Part shown: positions 1 to 8,463 of the stretch, one piece after another | Layout: each line of letters begins with the position of its first letter | Numbering within the stretch: position 1 is the first letter of the stretch | NCBI RefSeq assembly: GCF_018283455.1 | Contig: NZ_JAAMTH010000001.1 | Span: 2,709,501 to 2,773,500, forward strand | DNA: 64,000 nucleotides | Reading direction: 5' to 3' | DNA from: Planococcus sp. MSAK28401 | Lineage (GTDB): Bacteria; Bacillota; Bacilli; Bacillales_A; Planococcaceae | Position numbers and translations under genes: made by a program | Notes under the pieces: generated by a model | Database searches by the model: none | The model's input: only the letters and a program-made list of their open reading frames with translations | Told to the model about the DNA's origin: nothing

Positions 1-29
1 GAAAAAGAAGTGATTGGAAAAGAAGTGAT

Positions 30-215
30 TGGAAAAGCTTCCGCTTTTCGACTGCGCTCCAATGGCTGCTTTCCGGGGGGCGGGTGTTGAGCCAACGTCC
101 CGCAAAAAGCGCGGTACGTTTGTCTCGCCAGCCCGCTCGGTCCCCCAGGAGTCAGCCATTTCCGCTCCGTCTCTAATTTTAGAGTGGAAGATCGTTTTTT
201 CAGTTCATTTAAAGT
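30..215. repeat. Dispersed palindromic element, family A, copy 1
   Basis: Non-coding element whose inner arms pair: AATGGCTG at 61-68 against CAGCCATT at 153-160. Just inside are the conserved blocks CTTTCCGGGGGGC and CCCCCAGGAGTC. The same internal blocks, with different but again self-complementary outer arms, recur near 41841-41946 and 52465-52563. A direct repeat (AAAAGAAGTGATT, twice in 1-30) precedes it. Similar CTTTCCG...CAGGAGTC elements are, as I recall, widespread in Bacillaceae genomes. Confidence 0.6.
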
Positions 216-279
216 AAGGTGTGGAAATGCATTATGTTTTTAGCTCATATTACTTGGATCAAAGAGAATGTGATTTCAG

Positions 280-965
280 TTTGCAGCATCTCGGGAAGTG
301 ATTTTCCAACTAGCCGGCAACTAGTTACAGAAGCAGATTCAACTAATCACACCTCTCTTAATGAAATCTCTCAGCCGCCCAGCGCCAAGGGTGAGCCGAC
401 GCAATAAGACAGGTGCTCTTCCTGGCTTATTGCAGGAGGCCAACCCAAAGCACGGCGGCAACTACTCAGCCGACACTTTAATAGAATATCGGAACAATTT
501 CACAAGCAAACCCTTTCCATCTCATTGCACACTAGACTCGGGAAGCGATTTCCCCACTAGCCGACAACTAACTATAGAAGCAGATCTAACGAAACTCACC
601 ACAACCAACGAAATCTCCCAGCCGCCCAGCGCCAAGGGTGAGCCGATGCCGTAAGACAAGTGCTCTTCTTGGCTTATGGCAAGAGGCCAACCCAAAGCAC
701 GGCGGTGACTACTCAGATGACACCTAAATAGAATTACGAAACAATTTCACAAGCAAACCCTCGCTATCTTATTCCATACTAGACTCGGAAAGCGATTCCC
801 CCACTAGACGGCAACCCCGTACAGAAGCAGATCTGATGAAACTTACCCCAATCAACGAAATCTCTTAGCCGCCCAGCGCCAAGGGTGAGCCGATGCCGTA
901 AGACAAGTGCTCTTCTTGGCTTATGGCAAGAGGCCAACCCAAAGCACGGCGGCGTCTTCCTAGAA
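280..965. repeat. Tandem array of about 247-bp units with a conserved hairpin (family C, copies 1-3)
   Basis: Three units whose hairpins begin at 401, 648 and 895, so the period is exactly 247 bases. Each unit carries a stem (401-433, 648-680, 895-927) with arms GCAATAAG/CTTATTGC or GCCGTAAG/CTTATGGC, an inner stem CAAG/CTTG (CAGG/CCTG in copy 1) and the invariant loop TGCTCTT. Flanks (GCCGCCCAGCGCCAAGGGTG and GAGGCCAACCCAAAGCACGG) are conserved. No coding region is credible in 1-1066; the short open frames here read through the repeats. Confidence 0.75.
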
Positions 966-1032
966 GACGCTCAAATAGAACATCGCAATATTTCCACATA
1001 CAAACACTCGCTTACTTCACTTAATTTCACAA

Positions 1033-1068
1033 AATGAAAAAACCTCCGCGGCTGCGGAGGTTTCATTT
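1033..1068 (-). terminator. Intrinsic terminator of the DUF2187 gene
   Basis: Stem AACCTCCGC / GCGGAGGTT (from 1041 to 1063) with an A-run on the left, giving a U-run on the minus transcript directly behind the stop codon at 1067. Confidence 0.85.
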
Positions 1069-1297
1069 ATTGATCTGCGACAATCTTGTATTTCTTATGT
1101 GAAATTACGGTCATGTTGGAAGCAGCGCCGATTTCCTTGGCGTCTTCTGGTGAAATCTCGACGATCACCGAGTTGTCCATAATTTTGAAGATGGTTCCGT
1201 TGACGTCGACGCCGTTGCGAGTGAATGAAATCCATTCGCCGATTTTGCGGGCCGCTACAAATTCAGATACTTCTTTTTCATGGGGTTGAAATGCCAT
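1067..1297 (-). CDS. DUF2187 family small protein
   Basis: A 76-residue soluble protein of the DUF2187 family (B. subtilis YkvS type). The family core is visible as KIGEWISFTRNGVDVNGTIF followed by a short beta-rich stretch (NSVIVEISPEDA), consistent with a small SH3-like or KOW-like barrel. No catalytic residues are apparent and the function is unknown. It has its own promoter (1338-1366) and terminator (1033-1068), so it is transcribed separately from the ykf genes that end 78 bases upstream on the same strand. The start is preceded by a modest GAGAGG ribosome binding site. Family assignment is from memory of the motif. Confidence 0.8.
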   Translation of the reverse strand: MAFQPHEKEVSEFVAARKIGEWISFTRNGVDVNGTIFKIMDNSVIVEISPEDAKEIGAASNMTVISHKKYKIVADQ

Positions 1298-1337
1298 AGT
1301 TATCCACGCCTCTCTATAATGAAAACATTATCTATCT

Positions 1338-1366
1338 ATTATAGCATAAATTTATGGTTATTTCAT
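1338..1366 (-). promoter_or_regulatory. Promoter of the DUF2187 gene
   Basis: On the minus strand, ATGAAA (1361-1366), a 17-base spacer and a perfect TATAAT (1338-1343) form a sigma-A type promoter about 40 bases before the start codon at 1297. Confidence 0.6.
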
Positions 1367-1375
1367 CTGTTTCAA

Positions 1376-2338
1376 TTACTCATATAGATGACAGGCAACA
1401 TAGTGCCCCGGCTCTTTTTCCTGCCATGCTGGCTTTTTCTCCGCGCAGATACTCATCGCATGCGGGCAGCGTGTCCTGAATACGCAGCCGCTTGGCGGAT
1501 CGATTGGGCTTGGCAGTTCCCCTTCCAAGATGACGCGTTCACGGGCTTCTTCGATATCCGGGTCTGGGATTGGAATCGCGGACAGCAAGGCTTCCGTATA
1601 GGGATGAAGCGGCTTCTCATACAGCTGGTCAGCCGTTGTCAGTTCGACCATATGCCCTAAGTACATGACGCCGATGCGGTCTGATATATATTTGACCATG
1701 CTGAGGTCATGGGCGATGAACAAATACGTCAACCCTTTTTCCTTCTGCAGCTTTTGCAAGAGCATGACGACTTGCGCTTGGACCGATACATCGAGTGCCG
1801 AGATTGGTTCGTCCGCAATGATGAAATCCGGGTCGAGCGACAAGGCACGGGCAATGCCGATGCGCTGTCTTTGCCCACCGGAGAATTCATGCGGATAGCG
1901 GTTGGCATGATCGCGGTTCAATCCGACATCTTCCAGCAATTGATGAACGCGCGCTTGCAATTCCTTTTTATTCTTATAAAGCCCGTGGACTTGCATCGGT
2001 TCCGCGATGATTTCAAAGACGGTCGAACGCGGATTGAGCGACGCGTACGGATCCTGGAAAATCATCTGCATATTGCGTAAATAATCGAATCGGTCTTTTT
2101 CGGACATTTTATGGATATCGACGCCATCGTATTCGACTTTGCCGTCTGTCGAGCTGTATAAGCCCATGATGGTCCGGCCGGCTGTCGATTTGCCGCAGCC
2201 TGACTCTCCCACGAGCCCAAAGGTTTCGCCGCGCTTGATATCAAATGAAATACCGTCGACCGCTTTTAACGTCGTGTCTTTGCCGAGATCGAAGTGGCGC
2301 TTAAGTTCCTGTACGGACAATAAAGTTTCGTTCGTCAT
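1376..2338 (-). CDS. ykfD: Oligopeptide/murein-peptide ABC transporter ATP-binding protein
   Basis: A 320-residue ABC ATPase of the OppF/DppF type, the second ATPase of the dpp-ykf uptake system. It shows Walker A (GESGCGKST), the signature [15 protein letters not shown], Walker B ([12 protein letters not shown]), the switch histidine (IAHDLS) and the C-terminal OppF region with [14 protein letters not shown], whose cysteines may hold a metal cluster as in related oligopeptide ATPases. I place the start at the ATG at 2338, not further upstream: CAGGAGGAAACA lies just before it, and it overlaps the stop of ykfC as ATGA, indicating translational coupling. It is last in the ykf group and likely pairs with DppD to energise the DppBC permease. 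Confidence 0.93.
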   Translation of the reverse strand: MTNETLLSVQELKRHFDLGKDTTLKAVDGISFDIKRGETFGLVGESGCGKSTAGRTIMGLYSSTDGKVEYDGVDIHKMSEKDRFDYLRNMQMIFQDPYASLNPRSTVFEIIAEPMQVHGLYKNKKELQARVHQLLEDVGLNRDHANRYPHEFSGGQRQRIGIARALSLDPDFIIADEPISALDVSVQAQVVMLLQKLQKEKGLTYLFIAHDLSMVKYISDRIGVMYLGHMVELTTADQLYEKPLHPYTEALLSAIPIPDPDIEEARERVILEGELPSPIDPPSGCVFRTRCPHAMSICAEKKPAWQEKEPGHYVACHLYE

Positions 2339-3273
2339 GTTGTTTCCTCCTGTGTAAACCTGCGGACAGCACATAATTCCTTGTCATAGACCGTGCCTTC
2401 GAGACGGTTGATTTCAATAGCTTTGCCGGATGTCGGCGAATGGATCATCATGCCATCGCCGTAATAAATGCCGACATGATGAAGTTTTCCTTGCCCTTCT
2501 TCATAAGCGAAGAATAAGAGGTCGCCAGTTTGCCAAGCAGCAGAATCGAAATGGTCGATTTCCCTTCCCTCCACAGACTGATCTCCTGCATCGCGTGATA
2601 TGTAGTAACCGTTCGCTTTTAGCATATGATGGGAAAATCCGGAACAGTCATAACCGAGGCTCGACATGCCACCCCAGAGATATTGCAATCCTAAAAAGCG
2701 CTCCGCCTCATCCGCAATTGACTCACCGTTCCCGAGCGGAATCTGTTCAGGCGATGGGACAAGCTGTACGTGCTTAGCTTCTATATATGCATCGCCATCC
2801 GGCGTATGGACATGGACACGCGTTTCGTTCGCATCTTTGATCGGCAGCAAGCTGTTAAATGGAAGTTGGGCAATCGGCCGGCGGTCTGGCGTCCATAATT
2901 GCGCTTTATCGGTGGATACGCGTGCATAGCTTCGATCCGCAAATGAATCGACTTCTTTTAGATGTGCTAGCGGCAGCCATCCTGGATAGCCGCGCTCATC
3001 TTTATTGGACGGCTGCCAAGGGGCAATGATCTTCGCCCACGTGCCGTCGATTTCTTCTATTAAAACAGGCTCCCCGTAAAGCAGCTGCGTTTGAAGGCGG
3101 TTGCTTACAGTGAGGTCCTTGGTTTCCTTTTGGTTCATCGCTTCACGCCATTTATTGATGTCCGGCGTATCAGCGACGCCGTGTGCATCCACTTCCCTCA
3201 CTTTATCAGGATGGGTCCAGACGCTTGTCACCGGAACGCGGCAAACCCAAGTCGTCGATTCTGTCTGTGCCAT
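2335..3273 (-). CDS. ykfC: NlpC/P60 gamma-D-glutamyl-L-diamino acid endopeptidase
   Basis: A 312-residue cytoplasmic cell-wall peptide hydrolase of the YkfC type. Two SH3b-like segments (about residues 10-180) precede the NlpC/P60 domain. The catalytic Cys is in YLWGGMSSLGYDCSGF, the His in LHHVGIYYGDG, with the third polar residue in the following HSPTSGKA stretch. In B. subtilis YkfC cleaves between D-Glu and the diamino acid of peptides with a free N-terminal L-Ala. No signal peptide is seen, which fits action on imported murein peptides. The ATG at 3273 follows GGAGAGGATAAC and lies 1 base past the ykfB stop; upstream in-frame ATGs lack a binding site. Confidence 0.93.
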   Translation of the reverse strand: MAQTESTTWVCRVPVTSVWTHPDKVREVDAHGVADTPDINKWREAMNQKETKDLTVSNRLQTQLLYGEPVLIEEIDGTWAKIIAPWQPSNKDERGYPGWLPLAHLKEVDSFADRSYARVSTDKAQLWTPDRRPIAQLPFNSLLPIKDANETRVHVHTPDGDAYIEAKHVQLVPSPEQIPLGNGESIADEAERFLGLQYLWGGMSSLGYDCSGFSHHMLKANGYYISRDAGDQSVEGREIDHFDSAAWQTGDLLFFAYEEGQGKLHHVGIYYGDGMMIHSPTSGKAIEINRLEGTVYDKELCAVRRFTQEETT

Positions 3274-3274
3274 G

Positions 3275-4381
3275 TTATCCTCTCCGTTCACGTAAAGTTT
3301 CCAGGAACCGCTGCCGATCGATGCCAAGCCCCGGCTCATCTGAAAAGTGGATAGTCTTGCCGCTGTACTGGATGCCGCCTGGCAATAAATCCTCTTTCAG
3401 CATGAGCGGCGCATCAAAATCGAAGCGTGTAATATTCGGCTGGCTCGCCGCGAAATGGGCAGCCGCAGACAGGCCGAGTTTCGTTTCGATCATGCTCCCG
3501 GTCATGCACGGCACACCGAAAGTTTCTGCAAGCGCATTGATTTTTAATGCATGGTGGATGCCGCCTGCTTTCATCAATTTGATATTGATCAAGTCTGCTG
3601 CGCGCAATTCCAAAACACGTTTCGCATCAATTGGCGAGAAAACACTCTCGTCTGCCATGATTGGTGTCAGGGTGTGGTCGGTGACATATTTTAAGCCTTC
3701 GATATCATGGGCTGGTACCGGCTGCTCGATCAATTCGATATTGAATCCGGCGTCTTCCATCTGATTGATGATGCGCACCGCCGATTTCGGGTCCCATCCT
3801 TGATTGGCGTCTAAACGCAGTGTGACTGTATTCCCGACACGCTCCCGGATGGCCTGGATTCGCTTCAGGTCCTGTTCAGGGGTATCGATGCCGACTTTCA
3901 CTTTCAGAACCGTAAATCCTTGCTGTTCATAGTCTGCTGCATCTTGTGCCATTTCTTCGGGAGCATTGACCGAAACCGTGTAATCGGTCTCGATCGATTC
4001 GCGGTAGCCGCCGAGAAACTGTGTCAAGGGCATGCCGGCTTGTTGGGAAATTAAATCATAGAGCGCCATATCAACCGCCGCTTTGGCACTGGTGTTGCCG
4101 ACGAGCGTCTTGTGAAGCTTCTCGAAAAGCTGTTCCCGGCGCCTCACGTCCATCCCGATTAACCCCGCCCCAATCAAGTGGACAGCGCGTTCGATGCTAT
4201 CCAAAGTATCACCCGTAATGACATGGGTCGGCGGCGCTTCCCCGAAACCAGAGCGGCCGTCTTGTGTCGTCACATGGACGATGACCGCTTCAGCCGCTTC
4301 CACGGTCCGGAGCGCTGTTTTGAACGGCTTTTTTAAAGGAACGGCTATGCGATAAGTCTCGATAGCCGCTAAAACCGGCAT
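3275..4381 (-). CDS. ykfB: L-Ala-D/L-Glu epimerase (enolase superfamily)
   Basis: A 368-residue dipeptide epimerase that converts L-Ala-D-Glu from murein into L-Ala-L-Glu so ordinary peptidases can cleave it. The muconate-lactonising subgroup residues are all present: the KxK acid/base motif in VLKVKVG, metal ligands in RLDANQGW, ELIEQPV and MADESVF, and the second base lysine in INIKLMKAGG. It starts 1 base after the ykfA stop, with GGGGGTC upstream, and ends 1 base before ykfC, so the ykf genes form a tight unit. Substrate assignment rests on family motifs and on the conserved dpp-ykf context. Confidence 0.94.
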   Translation of the reverse strand: MPVLAAIETYRIAVPLKKPFKTALRTVEAAEAVIVHVTTQDGRSGFGEAPPTHVITGDTLDSIERAVHLIGAGLIGMDVRRREQLFEKLHKTLVGNTSAKAAVDMALYDLISQQAGMPLTQFLGGYRESIETDYTVSVNAPEEMAQDAADYEQQGFTVLKVKVGIDTPEQDLKRIQAIRERVGNTVTLRLDANQGWDPKSAVRIINQMEDAGFNIELIEQPVPAHDIEGLKYVTDHTLTPIMADESVFSPIDAKRVLELRAADLINIKLMKAGGIHHALKINALAETFGVPCMTGSMIETKLGLSAAAHFAASQPNITRFDFDAPLMLKEDLLPGGIQYSGKTIHFSDEPGLGIDRQRFLETLRERRG

Positions 4382-4382
4382 A

Positions 4383-5306
4383 TCATTCGACCCCCGGCAG
4401 AATGGTCAAAGTTTTCGCGTTGGCATCAAGACGGGCTTTTACGCCGAGTGGCACGGAGAAATTCGGTTCGCAATGGCCGATCTTAAAGCCTTTGACGACC
4501 GGCACGTCCAGCTCTTTGAAATAATCATCTAGCACTTGTGCGAGTGTCCAGGATTGTTCCGGCTTTTTCGGCTCAGCGTTTTTGAAATCGCCGATGACAA
4601 TTCCGGCTACTTGCTCGAACTTACGGGCTTGCTTCAGCTGATTGAGCATTTCATCCACTTGATACGGTTCTTCGCCCGTGTCTTCAATCAACAAGATCTT
4701 GTCTTTCGTGTCGATTTCAAACTTTGTCCCAAGCGTCCCGCGAATCAAGGATAGGTTGCCCCCTACTAGTTCGCCGTCTGCCATGCCGCTCGCTAAAGTT
4801 TCAAGCTCGGAGATGGTTTCGTCGTAATGCAATTCGAACGGCTGGAACATCTGGCCGAACATGCGGCCGCTGCGCTCATGGAATTCCGGCTTTCCGACGT
4901 CTGATGCCAACATCGGCCCGTGGAACGTTACCAATTCTGCATACATTCCAATTGCATTATGCAAAAATGTCACATCCGAGTAGCCCCAGAAAATCTTCGG
5001 GTTTTCTTTGATCATCGCGTAATCGATCCGGTCCGCATAACGGGCAGCGCCGTATCCTCCGCCAGCGCAAATGATGCCTTTCACTTCCGGGTCTTCGAAC
5101 ATTGCATGCAGATCTGCCAAGCGTTCGTCATCCGTTCCGGCGAGATAGCCGTTTTTCGCTTCGACCGATTTCCCCATTTTCACTTTTAACCCTAATTCTT
5201 CTAAGAAAGGCAAAGCCTTTTTCAAATTCTCTAAGTTCGGGGGGCTTGATGGCGAAATGATGCCCACCGTATCCCCTTTTTGCAATCGTTTTGGCATTGT
5301 GCGCAT
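4383..5306 (-). CDS. ykfA: Murein tetrapeptide LD-carboxypeptidase, family S66
   Basis: A 307-residue serine peptidase of the LdcA/MccF family that removes the terminal D-Ala from imported murein tetrapeptides. The N-terminal segment GDTVGIISPSSPP and the nucleophile elbow IFWGYSDVTFLHNA (Ser in GYSD) are typical, and downstream Glu/His residues (LLIEDTGEEPYQVDEML, GFKIGHCEPN) complete the expected triad. I choose the ATG at 5306 because AAGAGGAGTG stands about nine bases before it; the in-frame ATG at 5342 has no such site. It follows a strong hairpin (5364-5410) behind dppE, so its expression may depend on read-through or on a separate promoter. Confidence 0.92.
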   Translation of the reverse strand: MRTMPKRLQKGDTVGIISPSSPPNLENLKKALPFLEELGLKVKMGKSVEAKNGYLAGTDDERLADLHAMFEDPEVKGIICAGGGYGAARYADRIDYAMIKENPKIFWGYSDVTFLHNAIGMYAELVTFHGPMLASDVGKPEFHERSGRMFGQMFQPFELHYDETISELETLASGMADGELVGGNLSLIRGTLGTKFEIDTKDKILLIEDTGEEPYQVDEMLNQLKQARKFEQVAGIVIGDFKNAEPKKPEQSWTLAQVLDDYFKELDVPVVKGFKIGHCEPNFSVPLGVKARLDANAKTLTILPGVE

Positions 5307-5363
5307 ATTGCTCACTCCTCTTGTTTTCTGTTCTTCACTCATAAAACTACCAGTTTTCCTCAG

Positions 5364-5410
5364 TGAAAAACAGAAAAGCGCGGCGCCTGGCCGCGCTTCT
5401 GTTTTTTCAT
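5364..5410 (-). terminator. Strong intercistronic terminator between dppE and ykfA
   Basis: Inverted repeat AAGCGCGG / CCGCGCTT, extended outward by ACAGAA / TTCTGT, with T/A runs on both sides. It lies inside what is a continuous dpp-ykf operon in B. subtilis, so it may set a lower level of ykf expression. Confidence 0.8.
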
Positions 5411-5454
5411 GTGCTTACAATCGATGAACGGGCGTAATCGCTTTTAGTTTTATC

Positions 5455-5625
5455 CAGCTTCAGCGGCCTGCCTCTCGGGTCATAAGCCAATTTCCCTGTG
5501 CGGCAAAAAACGCCGCTTCGGGAACTCGTCTTATGCCTATCGAGGGCCCGCCGGAAGCGGGTCAGCTAAGCGTTGCGACAAGACGTCGCGCACTTAGCTT
5601 AGCCTCGACTCGGCCGCTTCAGCTT
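5455..5625. repeat. Dispersed CATAAG-type palindromic element with an embedded family B hairpin
   Basis: Core arms CATAAG (5481-5486) and CTTATG (5530-5535) enclose inner arms TTCCC/GGGAA and GCGGC/GCCGC. A second hairpin follows, AGCTAAG (5564-5570) against CTTAGCT (5593-5599) with inner GCGAC/GTCGC, itself enclosed by GAAGCGG (5554-5560) and CCGCTTC (5614-5620). The element runs straight into the dppE stop codon at 5626-5628. With the terminator it accounts for the 319-base gap between dppE and ykfA. Confidence 0.75.
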
Positions 5626-7263
5626 TTAATTTTTATCCGCATTTTTCAGATCGATATACCCAACCGGATGGCGGAGGATGCCTTCGACGCCTTCTTTTTG
5701 CAGCTGGACTTGGTTATAGAAATGGATCGGGAAGATCGGCATTTCATCCATCAGGATTTTTTCTGCTTCGATGAGTTTTTCCCAACGAACTTCTGAATCT
5801 GTCTCTGCTTTTGCTTCCGCGATGAGCTGATCGAATTCTTCGTTGGACCATTGTGTACGGTTCATAGAAGAATCAGTGATGAAGCTTTCAAGTGCGTTGA
5901 CTGGGTCAGCATAGTCATGCAGGAATGAGCTGCGCGACAATTGGTATTTGAACTCTTTTTGATCCGTCAAGAAGACACTTGCTTCGACGTTTTGAAGTTC
6001 AACGTCTACATCCAAAGCGGTCTTGAACTGGTCTTGCAAGGTTTCAGCAATGTTTTGGTGGGATTCGCTTGTTGAGTAGGAAATCGTGACTGGCGGCAAT
6101 TCATCCCAGCCTTCTTCTTCCATGCCTTCTTCAAGCAATTGCTTCGCTTTGTCCGCGTCGAATTTCACCAATTCGCCCGCTTCGTCGCGGAATTCCTGGC
6201 CATTCGGGCCTTCAAATCCGTAAGAAACAAAGCCGTATGCTGGTTTTTCACCGTTTTTCGTCACGTATTGGACGATATCATCTTGATTTACCGCATAAGC
6301 GAATGCTTGGCGGACTTTTTTATTCGTGAATGGTTCTTCTTCAACATTGTAGCGGTAGAAGTACGTACCTGCCTGATCCATTACGCCAAGTTCAGGGGAA
6401 TCCTGCAATTGCTCGGACATTTCGGCTGGCACACTCGATACGTCCAGTTCGCCCGCTTCATACATTTGGTATTCCGTGTTCGGGTCGTTGACCATTGCCC
6501 AGTGGACTTTATCCAAGTTCACGTTTTCAGCATCCCAGTATTCTTCGTTCTTTTCAAAGACGAAATCTTCATCATGGCTCCAAGAAGCCAATGTGAACGG
6601 CCCGTTACCGACAAAGCTATCCGCTTCTGTGTGCCAATCCGGGTTTTCTGTAGCTGTCGCTTCATGGATCGGGAAGAAGCTTGGGTTGGTGATGATGTTC
6701 AAAAATGCTTCTGTCGGCTCCGTCAATTTTACGACGAAGGTTTTGTCGTCTTCTGCAGAAATCGCAACATCTTCTACAGGACCTTCTCCGTTGTTATAGG
6801 CTTCCGCACCTTCAATAAAGTAAGCAAGGAAAGCTGCAGGAGAAGCCGTTTCCGGGTCCAGCATATGCTGCCAAGCGAAAACGAAATCGCCGGCTGTAAC
6901 AGGTTCGCCGTTCGACCAATTGGCGTCTTCACGGATGTTGAATGTGTAGGTCAAACCGTCTTCAGAGACATCGATCGACCCAGCTGTCGCTTCGACCGGC
7001 TGAGATGATTCATCGAGGCGTGTCAAACCTTCCATTAAATTGTTCAAAGCGCTCCATGATACGGCGTTAAAGCCGATCGATGGGTCGAATGAAGTCGGTT
7101 CTTCCGCGTTATTCATGAACAATGTTTTCTCCCCGCCAGAATCACCGGAGCCTTCTTCGCCTGAACCGGCGCTTGTGTCTTCTCCCGCGTCTTCGCTTGC
7201 TGTACAAGCGGCGAGAACGAACACGAACATCGCCATCAGAAACAATACGAGCCATTTCTTCAT
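5626..7263 (-). CDS. dppE: Dipeptide/oligopeptide-binding lipoprotein
   Basis: A 545-residue extracellular solute-binding protein of family 5 (SBP_bac_5), the receptor for the DppBC permease. It begins with a lipoprotein signal peptide (MKKWLVLFL, hydrophobic stretch, lipobox LAAC with the lipidated Cys at residue 20) followed by an acidic Ser/Gly-rich linker. Family landmarks include WSNGEPVTAGDFVFAWQ and the C-terminal IFPIHFYNQVQL region. The ATG at 7263 follows AGGGGGAAAACAC; an in-frame upstream ATG would bury the signal peptide. It lies 59 bases after dppD. A dispersed repeat abuts its stop codon. Confidence 0.95.
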   Translation of the reverse strand: MKKWLVLFLMAMFVFVLAACTASEDAGEDTSAGSGEEGSGDSGGEKTLFMNNAEEPTSFDPSIGFNAVSWSALNNLMEGLTRLDESSQPVEATAGSIDVSEDGLTYTFNIREDANWSNGEPVTAGDFVFAWQHMLDPETASPAAFLAYFIEGAEAYNNGEGPVEDVAISAEDDKTFVVKLTEPTEAFLNIITNPSFFPIHEATATENPDWHTEADSFVGNGPFTLASWSHDEDFVFEKNEEYWDAENVNLDKVHWAMVNDPNTEYQMYEAGELDVSSVPAEMSEQLQDSPELGVMDQAGTYFYRYNVEEEPFTNKKVRQAFAYAVNQDDIVQYVTKNGEKPAYGFVSYGFEGPNGQEFRDEAGELVKFDADKAKQLLEEGMEEEGWDELPPVTISYSTSESHQNIAETLQDQFKTALDVDVELQNVEASVFLTDQKEFKYQLSRSSFLHDYADPVNALESFITDSSMNRTQWSNEEFDQLIAEAKAETDSEVRWEKLIEAEKILMDEMPIFPIHFYNQVQLQKEGVEGILRHPVGYIDLKNADKN

Positions 7264-7322
7264 GTGTTTTCCCCCTAATGTTTTCTTTTTATGTGAATGC
7301 GCAAATGCGCTTCCAGCCAAAT

Positions 7323-8459
7323 TTATCTTGAAAAAGCCTGTTCTTCAATCAACTTTTGAGCTCGCGGATCTTGGAGCCAGCAATCCACTTTATGGGTTTC
7401 GGATAAAGCTGTCTCTTCTGGGTAGACGTTCGTGCAGACGTCCATTGAAAACGGGCAGCGCGCAGCGAATGGGCAGCCGGCCGGCGGTGCGAACAGATCA
7501 GGCGGCGTGCCGTCGATCGGCTTGAGTTCTCCACCGGCGAGGTCGAGCCGCGGCACGGAAGTCAGCAAGCCTTGCGTATACGGATGCTGCGGGGTATAGA
7601 AAATCTCGCGCTTATCGCCGGTTTCAATCACTTTGCCGGCGTACATGACCGCAATGCGATCGGCGATTTTCGCAACGACACCGAGATCGTGCGTGATCAA
7701 AATGATCGACACGCCGGTTTTTGCCTGGATTTCTTCAAACAATTCCAGAATCTGGGCTTGGATCGTTACATCGAGTGCAGTCGTTGGTTCATCGGCAATC
7801 AATAATTCCGGCTCGCAGATCAAGGCGATCGCGATGACGATGCGCTGGCGCATGCCTCCCGAGAATTGGTGAGGGTATTGCTTGAGCCGCTCATCTGGAT
7901 TCGGGATGCCGACCAGCTTGAGCATGTCGATGGCGCGCTCTTTCGCTTGCGCTTTGCTCAAACTCTTGTGCTGTTTGACACCTTCTGTCAATTGCTCGCC
8001 GATCGTCAAGGTCGGGTTGAGCGCGGTCATCGGATCCTGGAAAATCATCGAGATGTCGACACCTTGGATTTTGCGCATTTCTTTCTTCGATAATTGGGTG
8101 AGATCCTGTGTTTTGAAATGAACGCCTTTGGAACTGATCTTGCCGGGCGGCTGCTGAATCAAGCCCATGATCGCATTGGATGTCACTGATTTGCCGCAGC
8201 CCGATTCTCCGACAATCGCCAAAGTTTCTCCTTTATATAAGTCAAAATTGACTCCGCGCACAGCCTGTACCGTTCCGCCATATGTATTGAAGGTCACGTG
8301 CAAGTCCTGTACGGAAAGGATACGCTCGTCTGTGACGGTCTTGCGCTTTTTCGCTTTTACAATCTTGCCGCGTTTGCCGGTATGGTCGACTGCATCGATT
8401 TCCGCCCCTTCTTCCAGGCGGGTCCGAGCCAACTCTTCAGCTATCTGCTTTCCTGTCAT
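7323..8459 (-). CDS. dppD: Dipeptide ABC transporter ATP-binding protein with N-terminal extension
   Basis: A 378-residue ATPase of the OppD/DppD type: Walker [12 protein letters not shown], signature QFSGGMRQRIVIAIAL, Walker B LLIADEPTTALD, switch LITHDLG, and the C-terminal CPFAARCPFSMDVC region. The ABC domain only begins near residue 46 (ILSVQDLHV); an extension of about 45 residues rich in Arg, Lys and Glu precedes it, where relatives start almost directly. The extension seems genuine: GAGGAAGTGA, overlapping the end of dppC, sits just before the ATG at 8459, and no other in-frame start with a binding site is seen. It couples ATP hydrolysis to peptide import. Confidence 0.93.
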   Translation of the reverse strand: MTGKQIAEELARTRLEEGAEIDAVDHTGKRGKIVKAKKRKTVTDERILSVQDLHVTFNTYGGTVQAVRGVNFDLYKGETLAIVGESGCGKSVTSNAIMGLIQQPPGKISSKGVHFKTQDLTQLSKKEMRKIQGVDISMIFQDPMTALNPTLTIGEQLTEGVKQHKSLSKAQAKERAIDMLKLVGIPNPDERLKQYPHQFSGGMRQRIVIAIALICEPELLIADEPTTALDVTIQAQILELFEEIQAKTGVSIILITHDLGVVAKIADRIAVMYAGKVIETGDKREIFYTPQHPYTQGLLTSVPRLDLAGGELKPIDGTPPDLFAPPAGCPFAARCPFSMDVCTNVYPEETALSETHKVDCWLQDPRAQKLIEEQAFSR

Positions 8460-8463
8460 GTCT

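Noticed and set aside
29..654. Several short plus-strand frames in the first repeat block
   Set aside because: They read through repeated units; the similar peptides only reflect the DNA repeats.
280..965. CRISPR array
   Set aside because: Units are 216-247 bases with long conserved parts, not 25-40 base repeats with unique spacers, and no cas genes are present.
6139..7008. 289-codon plus-strand frame opposite dppE
   Set aside because: Antisense shadow of dppE with no start signals.
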